A stretch of 64,000 nt of DNA, from IMG/VR virus record IMGVR_UViG_3300035665_003403, positions 1 to 64,000 of that record. One strand, given 5' to 3'. The stretch comes from a virus. The translations under genes were made by a program, and so were the position numbers. Of this stretch, positions 37,019 to 45,168 are shown piece by piece (the stretch's first letter is position 1; each line of letters starts with the position of its first letter). The notes under the pieces are model-generated. The model did no database searches, had not been told where the DNA came from, and saw only the letters and a program-made list of their open reading frames with translations.

Positions 37019-39469
37019 TTAATATGGATTAGGTGATAATTTACCTAAATTTAAATTTTTGCTTACTTGTTGTGAAATTAACCTTGTCATTTCTGAAATG
37101 AAATTTTGGTCTTTTGTTAAATCTAAATTATTTATTCTACCGTTAGGTGTATTTAAATTGATAGTACCAGCAAATTCAATTTTGATTGGTTCAATAGTGT
37201 ATTTAACATTATTTTTATTCTTTCCTTTCAATGATTTATCAATAAAACCACTATTTTTCATAGCTAATAAATCATCTTTGTTATCAATAGGATTTATCCT
37301 ACCATCTTGTATAATTGCTCTACCTTTACTAAAATTATTACTCAATGGTGATTTGATAACACCATCATGCATTGGGGTACCCATATAATCACCAATCATC
37401 TTACCCCCAGCTGAACCCAATCCACTTCCAACCATAGCACCCATTGGTCCACCAACCAATGCACCAATAACCCCACCAGCAATTGTACCGATAAGCGAAC
37501 CCATATCTCCACTTGAATTATTTGTGGTATTTACACCAATACTTTTCATAGCTTCAGTACCTAAATTACCAAGACCAAACCCAACCGCACCACCAATTGC
37601 AGTAGCACCAATACCTTTTAATAACATTTTACCAATACCAGCAAGTCCAGTACTCATCATACCTTGAAAGGTTTTTAAAAATGAACCACCAGCAGCACCA
37701 GCATTGAATCCCTTGGCTAAGATGAAACCATTCATCAACCATTGTGCTTTATCAAACAAGAATTCACCAGCTTTCAATAATCCGTACATAATTCCAGTTT
37801 TTATTGGATTATCAAGTATGAAACCACCTACAGTTGTAACTACTTTTCCAACTAAACTAGCAAATTCACCTATTTTATCAATCCATTTTTCATTTCTAAT
37901 TCTTTCTACTAAATCTTTAACTTTAGGCATCAAGTCTCTATTTAACCCTTCAATCAAAGGTAACATTGCCGTCTTAAATAGCGTTATAGTGTTGTTTAAG
38001 GCATCATCGAAGGTTTGGTTAGACTTTGCCATCTCTTCTAAGTTTGCTTTCTCTTCAGCTAATATTTTTAATTGAGCTATATCTTGGTTAGATAGTTCAG
38101 ATACCAATTTCTTGATTACTTTTCCATCTTTCATTGAAAATGCTATTTCAGCTTTTCCATTTTTACCAATAGTTGCTGTATTTTCAATAAATTCTTTTAC
38201 ATCATCCTTTACAGATAGTTTTATTTGTGAATCAATGTTAGCGAACTTAGCCGCATTCTTAGCTGATTTAACCAAATCCTCAAATGCAACACCAGTTTGT
38301 TCAGCAACATTCCTTAATATCTGCATATTCAATGAACTAATATCAAACTCACCAGTTTCCTTATTCAACTTAGCAGTACCCTTAGTAGCATTAACAACAC
38401 TCTTCAATAAACCATCCATATCATTCCTTGCCATATACATCAATTTGAATGGGTCACCCAATTTAGACCATTCCCCACCCAATACCTGTAATTGAGCCGA
38501 CATATCAATAGCACCTTCAATATTGAATAATTTATCAGCCATACCACTAACAGTATCCATTTGAATACCCATCTTGGTTACAGTTGAAGCCATCTCAGCT
38601 AAACCCTTGGTTCCATTCTTGAAGTTATACTTGTTAATAAGCTTAAACCCTGATTGTATGTTTTTGACCGTTTTTGATGCGTTTAAGCCTAGTTTGTGTG
38701 TTTTATCTAACGATTCCTCAACGAAGTCCCTAACACGCTCTGTAGCGAAGCCTATTGTCTCCATTTCAGAAGCCATCTCAGCAGCACCTTCAGCACCCAA
38801 GATAGTCCCTTTGGCTAATTGAGCCATTGCTTTATGAGATTGTTCAGTAAAAACAACGTTTCTACCCAAAGAATCCGAATAAGAAGCTTGCATCTTAGCC
38901 AAATCCTCAACCCCAACACCATAATCTAATGTAGAATATTCAGCAGCTTTTATAATAGCATCTCTAAACCCATTTGTTTGTCTAACCAACACACCCATTT
39001 CAAGGGCTGCGTTTTTCATAGATTTATCCATTTCGAATAAACCACTAGATTTTATTTGACCATAACTACTTTTGATTAACCCAGGCAAAGCAGCAAATCC
39101 TTTTACCAAGTTGACACCCAACTGAGCTATAACAATCCTACCCTTGTTTACAGACTTAACAGCATCACCAATCAAATCACGTTGAAGTTCTAATTGTTTT
39201 GTTTGTTTTTTTAACTCATTTAGTTTTGCGTTTTCATTATCAATATCATCTTGAGTTATATTATTTTGACCAACTATCATGGCTGATATGTCAGCCACCA
39301 TTTTCTTTTCAATTTCGGTCAAACGATTTATTTCCTCGTTTGTTTTTTTTAAATCTTTGATAGCATCAACGTAAGACTTAGCACTAGAACCAATCTGTGC
39401 TTGTAACTCTGCCATTTTTTTTAATTCTCTGACAGCTTCTTTTATTTCTTTTGGTGTTAATGCAGCCAT
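37019..39469 (-). CDS. tail tape measure protein
   Basis: An 816-aa protein. Residues about 5-110 are charged, helical and coiled-coil-like (AVRELKKMAELQAQIG, KTNEEINRLTEIEKKMVADI). The middle has long helical segments with a TMP-like pattern (AMAQLAKGTILGAEGAAEMA, GLAEMASTVTKMGIQMDTV). Residues about 620-695 form a Gly/Ala-rich hydrophobic block (IGGAVGFGLGNLG, GTIAGGVIGALVGGPMGAM). Tape measures set tail length and are ejected into the host envelope; at 1.5 angstrom per residue this predicts a tail of roughly 120 nm. Position after the chaperone-type genes is canonical. Its ATG overlaps the 473-aa gene by one base. Confidence 0.87.
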   Translation of the reverse strand: MAALTPKEIKEAVRELKKMAELQAQIGSSAKSYVDAIKDLKKTNEEINRLTEIEKKMVADISAMIVGQNNITQDDIDNENAKLNELKKQTKQLELQRDLIGDAVKSVNKGRIVIAQLGVNLVKGFAALPGLIKSSYGQIKSSGLFEMDKSMKNAALEMGVLVRQTNGFRDAIIKAAEYSTLDYGVGVEDLAKMQASYSDSLGRNVVFTEQSHKAMAQLAKGTILGAEGAAEMASEMETIGFATERVRDFVEESLDKTHKLGLNASKTVKNIQSGFKLINKYNFKNGTKGLAEMASTVTKMGIQMDTVSGMADKLFNIEGAIDMSAQLQVLGGEWSKLGDPFKLMYMARNDMDGLLKSVVNATKGTAKLNKETGEFDISSLNMQILRNVAEQTGVAFEDLVKSAKNAAKFANIDSQIKLSVKDDVKEFIENTATIGKNGKAEIAFSMKDGKVIKKLVSELSNQDIAQLKILAEEKANLEEMAKSNQTFDDALNNTITLFKTAMLPLIEGLNRDLMPKVKDLVERIRNEKWIDKIGEFASLVGKVVTTVGGFILDNPIKTGIMYGLLKAGEFLFDKAQWLMNGFILAKGFNAGAAGGSFLKTFQGMMSTGLAGIGKMLLKGIGATAIGGAVGFGLGNLGTEAMKSIGVNTTNNSSGDMGSLIGTIAGGVIGALVGGPMGAMVGSGLGSAGGKMIGDYMGTPMHDGVIKSPLSNNFSKGRAIIQDGRINPIDNKDDLLAMKNSGFIDKSLKGKNKNNVKYTIEPIKIEFAGTINLNTPNGRINNLDLTKDQNFISEMTRLISQQVSKNLNLGKLSPNPY

Positions 39470-40890
39470 TACTTGTTAATTTCTTTTTTATTGTACTCAT
39501 ACCCCTCAGAATCAGGTAGCATTTCAATAACGATTTCAATTACCTCATCTGAATTAAGTATTACATATTCACCAGTTTTATTGTTTCTATAAAACAATTC
39601 TAATATACATTCAAATTTATTATTTTCCAATTCTTTAACTATATAAAATATAAACCCAGATTCTCTATTAACTAATTCAATTTCTTCAATACCATATTTA
39701 ACTACAGCAGTATATGTTGAATCTTTATAGAAATCTCTATTTATATCTTTATTATTTATTGAATATTCTTTAGTTATTGGTTCTAATACTTTAAATTTAA
39801 CACTCCTACCTTTTTTAAATTTATTTGCTGATTCACCAATTTTATCCTCATATTTACCCAAAGAATATTTATCAATTAATTTTAATGTAGCAACAACACC
39901 TTTACTTTCAAAATCCTTATTCTTTAATCCATTGATGAACATATTAAATAAAGTAGGTGATTTATAAAAAGCAGACTTTAAATTTTCATCATTAATTATT
40001 TTATATAAGATGTCTTTTGACTCACTACTTTGCTCATCATCAATAATTTTATTATCAAATTTATCTTCTCTGGTACAATTATCTTTAATTTCAATACTAT
40101 CAATAGATATAAACTCATTTTGTTCATCTTCACCAACTAGTTTAATTAATTTTAAATATGGTACATTACCACCTTTTAACATAAAATTATCATAATCAAC
40201 ATCAGTAAATATGTCTTTTTCTAATTCAATTTTAATTTGATGTTTTCGTAAATTAGATAATTCATTATTATCATCCTCAATCATGTATAATGAAAAATTA
40301 TTACCATTTCTAGAATCAACACAAAAAATAACTTTTGATTGATTATAAAGTGTTATAACTAGACTATTACCCTCATTTGCACTTAATATTTCATTTCTAA
40401 ATTCATTTAAAGAAGCATAATCATTATCATCTAATTGATAAGTTGGTTCTAATTCTGTCGCTTCTGGGTCATTAGGTGTTGAATCATCAAATTCCAAAGA
40501 ATCAATAATTTTATTATTCCTTATAATATCTAATGACTTTAAATCAGTTAACGGTTTAAATTCCCAAGTTTTAGGGTTTTTAATATCAATACCATCTTTG
40601 CGTTTAGTTTTATGCGCCCTTTTAAATGTTAGCTTTTTATTAGATAAACTATCTAAACTAAGTAAATAATAATAATTAATATGCTCAGAACCTGGATTTT
40701 TATTTTCTAAAAATAGATGGTCACCATCTTTTTGTATAACCTTAAATATCAAACCGTCAGTATTCTTAAATGAAATTCTAATGATATCACCTACTTTAAT
40801 AACAGAATCAATCAAAGTATCATAAGTACTTTCTAACAGTATCTTTTCAACCCTCTTTAATTGTTCATTTGTGATAATTAATCGTTTCAT
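39469..40890 (-). CDS. hypothetical protein between chaperone and tape measure genes
   Basis: A 473-aa protein with the N-terminal leader MKRLIITNEQLKRVEKILLE, similar to leaders on other window genes. It contains repeated small beta-barrel-like segments: VGDIIRISFKNTDGLIFKVI with GDHLFLENKNPG, LVITLYNQSKVIFCVDSRNG with NFSLYMIEDDNN, and KKGRSVKFKVLEPITKEYSI. The rest is Asn/Asp-rich and acidic. It is coupled to the tape measure gene by a one-base overlap. A TATTTATA motif lies three bases before the ATG. A role in tape measure folding or as an internal protein is possible from position only. Confidence 0.6.
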   Translation of the reverse strand: MKRLIITNEQLKRVEKILLESTYDTLIDSVIKVGDIIRISFKNTDGLIFKVIQKDGDHLFLENKNPGSEHINYYYLLSLDSLSNKKLTFKRAHKTKRKDGIDIKNPKTWEFKPLTDLKSLDIIRNNKIIDSLEFDDSTPNDPEATELEPTYQLDDNDYASLNEFRNEILSANEGNSLVITLYNQSKVIFCVDSRNGNNFSLYMIEDDNNELSNLRKHQIKIELEKDIFTDVDYDNFMLKGGNVPYLKLIKLVGEDEQNEFISIDSIEIKDNCTREDKFDNKIIDDEQSSESKDILYKIINDENLKSAFYKSPTLFNMFINGLKNKDFESKGVVATLKLIDKYSLGKYEDKIGESANKFKKGRSVKFKVLEPITKEYSINNKDINRDFYKDSTYTAVVKYGIEEIELVNRESGFIFYIVKELENNKFECILELFYRNNKTGEYVILNSDEVIEIVIEMLPDSEGYEYNKKEINK

Positions 40891-40893
40891 CCT

Positions 40894-40901
40894 TATAAAT
40901 A
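40894..40901 (-). promoter_or_regulatory. TATTTATA motif upstream of the 473-aa gene
   Basis: Exact TATTTATA on the coding strand, only three bases (AGG) before the ATG at 40890, in an 11-bp gap. This is too close for a normal leader if it is a -10 element. Confidence 0.4.
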
Positions 40902-41132
40902 TTAAACTAATGGAACATTACCACTATTAATCATATTTTTTAATGCATCACCACTAACTTTTCTAGTTCTACTACCATTTTTAGTTTGTGATTGTCTTGC
41001 TTCTTCCATTTGTTCTTCACGTCTATGCTTATCTCTAATAAGCATATTTAATCTAAACCTTCTTTCATTAACTGGCATTTCCAATATATCATTCCTACTC
41101 AAATTATTTAATAATTGATTACAAATATGCAT
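40902..41132 (-). CDS. tail assembly chaperone-type small protein, possibly frameshift-expressed
   Basis: A 76-aa helical protein when counted from the ATG at 41132. The SRNDILEMPVNERRFRLNML segment resembles the C-terminal 'T' part of tail assembly chaperones and small T4-like assembly factors (leucine-Met-Pro, then E-R). The frame stays open upstream of the ATG through the end of the gp26-like gene (reading GLTSDYKETLIEEM), suggesting synthesis as a fusion by frameshifting at a T7 run at 41178-41172. The basic C-terminus (RQSQTKNGSRTRKVSG) is polar. Synteny just upstream of the tape measure region supports the chaperone idea; the family call is moderate. Confidence 0.5.
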   Translation of the reverse strand: MHICNQLLNNLSRNDILEMPVNERRFRLNMLIRDKHRREEQMEEARQSQTKNGSRTRKVSGDALKNMINSGNVPLV

Positions 41133-41151
41133 TTCTTCAATTAAAGTTTCC

Positions 41152-42237
41152 TTATAATCTGATGTTAGGCCAAAAAAAGTTGATGTTAAGTGGAAGAAAG
41201 GTTTTTAAGGAACCACCTCCAGGGGTTCCAACAGTAACTTCCAAATCAATGTTTGGTTCATTAGCTTCCAAATACTTTATAAAATCACTAGAATCCTTTA
41301 ATAACATATTTGACACATATTCAATTATCGATATAGAATCACGTCTTCCATTAACCTCAACAATAATTCTACTTAATTCATATAGTTTCCTTTTGTTAAT
41401 TGGTACTCCATTCTTTTCATCTTCCTCAAGCATCTTTTCTATATCTTCAATATCCCCAACAGTCAAAAACCTATGTTTTATAACATCTTTTCTAACACTC
41501 GTAACATACTTAATCAAGCCATTTTCATCAACCTCTAATTTCAATTCCTTAAGCTTTAATGTACTCAAATCAATCTCAGATTCAAATGGTTCATTATTTT
41601 CATCAATAAGCGTTACTGGGTACTTTTCACCATAAGCAGTTGCTCTTAACCAAATCATAATAGTGTTTCTATCCCCAACAATCAAATCCCTATAATTTAA
41701 ATTTTGTTCCAATAATTTCCTCTCAATTAATATCTCAAGGAACTGACCACTACCCAATAAGTTGGGTGATGTTAATATAACCTCATCCATTGTTGTCATA
41801 AATGAGACTTTAAGGTTTGATTTAACGTTATGATATAACTTACCTAATGACGGAATAGGGATAACATCATAAGCTGAACTCCAATCCCTTTCTTTTAAAT
41901 TATTCAACATTTCATTATTGATTACCATATCTTCCATCGGTTTTTTAAGTTCAACTTCTTTTATAATCTTAGGATTAGATGCAACTGGGTTAGATAGAAG
42001 TTCATTTGATTTACCCTCTCTCTTAGCTTTGATTCTTTCATCAAATAATTTAGCTTTTTCTTCCATTTCTCTCATCTGCTCTTCAGTCCTCTTTCTCATT
42101 TCCTCAATTCCTTTATCCATACCAGTTGCCTTGGCTGAATCTGTATAGATTTCATTAATGACTTGTTTTTTGGCTTCTTCAAATTTTTCTGTTTGGGATT
42201 TATCACCCTCATTCTTTGGGAACACTTCTGGTTTCAT
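41152..42237 (-). CDS. gp26-like / T4 baseplate-family protein, tail assembly factor
   Basis: A 361-aa protein from the ATG at 42237; an in-frame TTG at 42255 would add six residues. Residues about 1-115 are a charged coiled coil (GMDKGIEEMRKRTEEQMREM). From about residue 120 the pattern resembles the T4 gp26 family: VIPIPSLGKLYHNVKSNLKV, MTTMDEVILTSPNLLGSG, LIVGDRNTIMIWLRATAYG. The 'IPS-G-Y', 'DE-L' and 'LR-YG' features also occur in tail assembly chaperones that bind the tape measure. A T7 run (41178-41172) seven codons before the stop codon may allow frameshifting into the next frame. Confidence 0.55.
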   Translation of the reverse strand: MKPEVFPKNEGDKSQTEKFEEAKKQVINEIYTDSAKATGMDKGIEEMRKRTEEQMREMEEKAKLFDERIKAKREGKSNELLSNPVASNPKIIKEVELKKPMEDMVINNEMLNNLKERDWSSAYDVIPIPSLGKLYHNVKSNLKVSFMTTMDEVILTSPNLLGSGQFLEILIERKLLEQNLNYRDLIVGDRNTIMIWLRATAYGEKYPVTLIDENNEPFESEIDLSTLKLKELKLEVDENGLIKYVTSVRKDVIKHRFLTVGDIEDIEKMLEEDEKNGVPINKRKLYELSRIIVEVNGRRDSISIIEYVSNMLLKDSSDFIKYLEANEPNIDLEVTVGTPGGGSLKTFLPLNINFFWPNIRL

Positions 42238-42253
42238 AATAACTTTGTTTAAC

Positions 42254-42261
42254 AATAAATA
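42254..42261 (-). promoter_or_regulatory. variant TATTTATT motif upstream of the gp26-like gene
   Basis: TATTTATT on the coding strand, 16 bases before the ATG at 42237; one-base variant of the recurring motif. This spacing supports the ATG rather than the TTG at 42255 as the start. Confidence 0.33.
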
Positions 42262-42284
42262 TATCCCAATTTTTTTCTATGTAA

Positions 42285-42320
42285 ATAAAAAACCCCCTTG
42301 CATTGCTACAAGAGGGTTAA
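42285..42320 (-). terminator. intrinsic terminator after the 161-aa gene
   Basis: AACCCCCTTG (42291-42300) and CAAGAGGGTT (42309-42318) pair with one mismatch around an eight-base loop. On the minus strand the stem is followed by TTTTTT and an AT-rich tail. It would end transcription about 20 bases past the stop at 42340. Confidence 0.78.
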
Positions 42321-42339
42321 TTTATTTACTTTTAATTTT

Positions 42340-42825
42340 CTAAACGTCCATTCCTTGTCTATAATTCACATGAACCAAAAATTTAGGTCCAAAATCTTTA
42401 ACAACAAAAGATAATTTACTATACGTGTTTGAATGACCATTATATCCACTACCACCATAACCATTCAAATACTCGTCCATATCTTCAACACTCATCCCCC
42501 TAAATGGTTCCCTTTTCTTTGGAATCAATAACCCAAATCTAACACTTAATCCTTCCACACTCTCATCCCATTCAATTGATTCTGGTCTAATAAACCCAAT
42601 CAACTCCCTATTGTTATCTAAGATAGAATTTCTAATGAAGTTTATTCTATCACCATCAACATCCTTGGGTGATATAGGCTCTTGAACAGATACATCCATC
42701 TTATTATAATAATCACGCTCCATGTCGTTATAATTATCAGCACTAAAACCCCTGTTCTCAAAATATCTAGATTCACATAATTTAGATACCATCTTTAATT
42801 TATTTAATTTGTCGGTTTTTCTCAT
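42340..42825 (-). CDS. hypothetical structural-region protein
   Basis: A 161-aa soluble protein. The N-terminus is basic and helical (MRKTDKLNKLKMVSKLCE); the middle is acidic with a PISPKDVDGDRINF loop. A Gly/Tyr-rich stretch (YLNGYGGSGYNGHSN) precedes a final beta hairpin, KLSFVVKDFGPKFLVHVNYR. It lies between the tube-like paralogue and the gp26-like gene and is followed by a terminator. A TATTTATT variant lies three bases upstream of its ATG. A minor tail component is plausible; the family is not recognised. Confidence 0.6.
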   Translation of the reverse strand: MRKTDKLNKLKMVSKLCESRYFENRGFSADNYNDMERDYYNKMDVSVQEPISPKDVDGDRINFIRNSILDNNRELIGFIRPESIEWDESVEGLSVRFGLLIPKKREPFRGMSVEDMDEYLNGYGGSGYNGHSNTYSKLSFVVKDFGPKFLVHVNYRQGMDV

Positions 42826-42828
42826 ATT

Positions 42829-42836
42829 AATAAATA
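42829..42836 (-). promoter_or_regulatory. variant TATTTATT motif upstream of the 161-aa gene
   Basis: TATTTATT on the coding strand, three bases before the ATG at 42825; one-base variant of the recurring motif. Confidence 0.28.
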
Positions 42837-42846
42837 TTTGACTTCT

Positions 42847-43542
42847 TTAAGAAGTTATAGTTAGTTTCTTATAATTTATAATTAAACTTATTATATTGAT
42901 GTTATTTAATGCATAATCTGATTTGCCAAAGTCAATAAATTTTATTACACAATCACCCAAAACATAACGGTCAACCAAAGCACCAGTAGGGTCTATAATT
43001 TCAATTTCTAACGAAAATTTCTTATTGGTTTCTAAATATGTAATTAGTTTATTAATGAAATTACCAGGTAAATCACGTATATTTAACTTAATATCAGAAT
43101 ACTTTCTTTTACGACTATAAGTAATCCCAAATATTTTTTTCTCTTCAATATAAATTATTGGTTTTTCTATTGATGAAATAGAGTAAGCTGGAATCGTCAA
43201 TTCTTCTGGTAAATTAACCAAAAACCTATTAGTTAGCTTAGGTTCAAAAACAATTGGTAATTTATTTAATAAACTTATCCTATCTGTTAATGGATTTTTT
43301 TTACCAGTTAATTTCTCATATTCCATATTTGGTTCACCAGTATGTTGGTCAAATAGTGGAATTTCATTTTTTTTCTTTTCTAAGAAATCATCTATTGATT
43401 TTGCATAGTTTTTATCTTCTAAAAATTTACTCTTAAAACTATTAATTGATAAATATCTTTTATTAGTTGGTGGTTGATTTCCGTGTAATGTAACACCTAA
43501 GAATTTATCTTTCGTAAATCCACTTAAATTTTTGTTTTCCAT
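42847..43542 (-). CDS. tail tube paralogue, likely tube initiator (gp54/gp48-like role)
   Basis: A 231-aa protein whose C-terminal 135 residues align by eye with the tail tube protein (44594-45082). Matches include EPKLTNRFLVNLPEEL against EPLRKNRWLITFPADL, ISSIEKP against LSSASRP, and IEIIDPTGALVDRYVLGDC against LEMLDPTGVVVQKWLLDGT, then (V/I)xFxDFG against VSFGDLA. An N-terminal extension of about 95 residues is charged and absent from the tube protein. In T4, gp48 and gp54 are extended tube-fold proteins that start tube polymerisation on the baseplate; this gene fits that role. The two genes were probably adjacent before the endonuclease inserted. Confidence 0.68.
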   Translation of the reverse strand: MENKNLSGFTKDKFLGVTLHGNQPPTNKRYLSINSFKSKFLEDKNYAKSIDDFLEKKKNEIPLFDQHTGEPNMEYEKLTGKKNPLTDRISLLNKLPIVFEPKLTNRFLVNLPEELTIPAYSISSIEKPIIYIEEKKIFGITYSRKRKYSDIKLNIRDLPGNFINKLITYLETNKKFSLEIEIIDPTGALVDRYVLGDCVIKFIDFGKSDYALNNINIISLIINYKKLTITS

Positions 43543-43557
43543 ATTATAACATTTATC

Positions 43558-43565
43558 TATAAATA
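43558..43565 (-). promoter_or_regulatory. TATTTATA motif upstream of the tube paralogue
   Basis: Exact TATTTATA on the coding strand, 15 bases before the ATG at 43542. Confidence 0.45.
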
Positions 43566-43593
43566 TGGAATAATTAGTTTTTTTTAGTAATAA

Positions 43594-44469
43594 TTAATTT
43601 AATAATTCTCGTTTTAACTCATTAATTACCCACTCAGTATTGTTATTTATATCTGACTCCCAAAATCTTAATAACTTAATATCGTTTTCTTCAGCTAATA
43701 AATTTTTTCGTATATCATTACCAACTGTTTTTATTTGTATTGGAAATGTTGGTATTTTGTGTTTTGTATTAGGATTACAATGATGGAAATCACCATCAAC
43801 CTCAATTAGTACATTATTTTTAATAATTAAAAAATCAAAAATAGCGTTACTTAATTGATGTTGGTATTTAAACTCGATATTTAAATCAACTAATATTTGT
43901 TCGAATCTTTCTTCCAATTTAGTTTTACTATTCCTGTAATTATTTTTAATTAATCTACTTATTAATCTTTCTGATTGTTTATTTCTTTCATCTACCTTCT
44001 CCCAACGCAATTTACTGAATTGTTTAATTTTAGCTATATGTTCATCACTCTTAGGAACACCACTTAATGCTTTTGATATGTTCTTACCACGCTCTGGGTT
44101 AGCCATAATTTTATTAATATTATCTCTAACCCTATCATCATCCATTGTTAATCCTTTATTCCAAACATTTAATTCACCATTTTCATGCATCTTTTTTTGA
44201 GTCTCATGTGATTTTCTTATAGCTTCTGGATTATGCCCCCAATTATTATTAACCCTAGATGCATGACCACGTACATAATCAACAAATCCTTTCTCAATAG
44301 ATAAAAAATTAGTTTTTTCACCACACCCACACTTGCACGTTGGTTGAACACCATCTAACTTATAGTCAATATATGTTTGCTCAGCACTAACTTTGTGCTT
44401 CTGAACACGATGTCTTCTTAATCCATCCAGTGTTTCAAATTCTCTATCACATTCTTTACATTTAAACAT
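43594..44469 (-). CDS. homing endonuclease, zinc finger plus Vsr-like nuclease
   Basis: A 291-aa mobile endonuclease. A C2H2 finger (Cys4-x2-Cys7-x12-His20-x4-His25) is followed by a small Cys cluster (CKCGCG, 45-50) and a NUMOD3-like DNA-binding helix (GKNISKALSGVPKSDEHIAK, about 128-147). The C-terminal nuclease is of the Vsr/EDxHD type: FDFLI with Asp212, then LIEVDGDFHH (Glu223, Asp225, His229, His230), then NDIRKNLLAEENDIKLLRFW and ESDI. Such enzymes cut the cognate uninvaded locus and spread by repair. It lies between the tail tube gene and its paralogue and has its own Bacteroidota-type promoter. Confidence 0.78.
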   Translation of the reverse strand: MFKCKECDREFETLDGLRRHRVQKHKVSAEQTYIDYKLDGVQPTCKCGCGEKTNFLSIEKGFVDYVRGHASRVNNNWGHNPEAIRKSHETQKKMHENGELNVWNKGLTMDDDRVRDNINKIMANPERGKNISKALSGVPKSDEHIAKIKQFSKLRWEKVDERNKQSERLISRLIKNNYRNSKTKLEERFEQILVDLNIEFKYQHQLSNAIFDFLIIKNNVLIEVDGDFHHCNPNTKHKIPTFPIQIKTVGNDIRKNLLAEENDIKLLRFWESDINNNTEWVINELKRELLN

Positions 44470-44502
44470 AAAAAAATCTTTTAATATACTTGTTATTTTT
44501 TA

Positions 44503-44532
44503 CAAATATACTAAAAGATTTTAATAAGTCAA
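44503..44532 (-). promoter_or_regulatory. Bacteroidota-type promoter for the endonuclease
   Basis: On the minus strand, TTGAC (44532-44528), a 17-bp spacer and TATATTTG (44510-44503) match the TTGAC-17-TAnnTTTG form seen upstream of gp32. It gives the mobile gene expression independent of the late tail genes. Confidence 0.7.
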
Positions 44533-44567
44533 GTATTTGATAAACCAATTCTACTTTTGAATTATAA

Positions 44568-44585
44568 GTACTTGATAACCAAGTA
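44568..44585. other. hairpin after the tail tube gene
   Basis: TACTTG (44569-44574) and CAAGTA (44580-44585) form a 6-bp stem with a five-base loop just past the tube stop. The U-run is weak, so termination is uncertain. Confidence 0.3.
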
Positions 44586-44593
44586 AATAAAAA

Positions 44594-45082
44594 TCAAAAA
44601 AGTAATATAGCCCTATCAAATCTTAATGTTGCCGTGATTTCTGCGATACCGTCATCGTCCATAGCCAAGTCACCAAAGCTAACATTAGTAAGCATAGTAC
44701 CATCTAGAAGCCATTTTTGAACAACAACACCAGTTGGGTCAAGCATTTCAAGTTCCACAGGTCTTTTATAACCAACAGCATAACCTTGACGACCAGTAAT
44801 TGATTCACTATGTAAACGAACCCATTCCATAATTGCTTGTGTTGCAGAAGGACCAATTGGGTCTCTAAAAACAACATCGATTGCTTCCCATGTAAATCTA
44901 CCAATAACCCATGTTGATGTATTCAAGAATTGTATCTCAGTTTCATTTTGTGTTATTGATGGTCTAGACGCTGAAGACAGCCACCATTGCTGAATTCCCA
45001 AATCGGCAGGGAATGTTATTAACCATCTATTTTTCCTTAGAGGTTCGTAAGGTAATGGCATTTTAACTAATAAATCTGACAT
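44594..45082 (-). CDS. gp19: tail tube protein gp19-like
   Basis: A 162-aa protein, the same length as T4 gp19 (163 aa). The sequence MPLPYEPLRKNRWLITFPAD, then RPSITQNETEIQFLNTSTWV, then LEMLDPTGVVVQKWLLDGTM with VSFGDLAMDDDGIAEITATL is typical of the gp19 beta-barrel family. Hexamers stack to form the inner tube through which DNA passes. In T4 it is adjacent to the sheath gene; here the two are separated by a plus-strand endonuclease island and three minus-strand genes. The 86-bp gap before the plus-strand gene holds motifs for both directions. Confidence 0.92.
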   Translation of the reverse strand: MSDLLVKMPLPYEPLRKNRWLITFPADLGIQQWWLSSASRPSITQNETEIQFLNTSTWVIGRFTWEAIDVVFRDPIGPSATQAIMEWVRLHSESITGRQGYAVGYKRPVELEMLDPTGVVVQKWLLDGTMLTNVSFGDLAMDDDGIAEITATLRFDRAILLF

Positions 45083-45101
45083 AGTTTTAAGTTTTTAATT
45101 G

Positions 45102-45109
45102 TATTTATT
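45102..45109 (+). promoter_or_regulatory. TATTTATT motif ahead of the plus-strand endonuclease
   Basis: TATTTATT on the plus strand, about 59 bases before the ATG at 45169. It is in the coding-strand orientation expected from the minus-strand genes. TATCTTTG (45112-45119) lies just downstream and fits TAnnTTTG, but it lacks a matching upstream TTG. Confidence 0.28.
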
Positions 45110-45141
45110 AGTATCTTTGTAAATACTAACGATTATTTAAT

Positions 45142-45149
45142 GATAAATA
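45142..45149 (-). promoter_or_regulatory. variant TATTTATC motif ahead of the tail tube gene
   Basis: TATTTATC on the minus strand, 59 bases before the tube ATG at 45082; a one-base variant. It would give divergent control of the tube and endonuclease genes. Confidence 0.28.
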
Positions 45150-45168
45150 CAATAGAAAATAAAAAAAA

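Noticed and set aside
41162-41635. 157-aa plus-strand open frame opposite the gp26-like gene
   Set aside because: It is hydrophobic Ser/Phe/Ile-rich translation antisense to a well-supported coding frame, with no start context; an AT-rich shadow.
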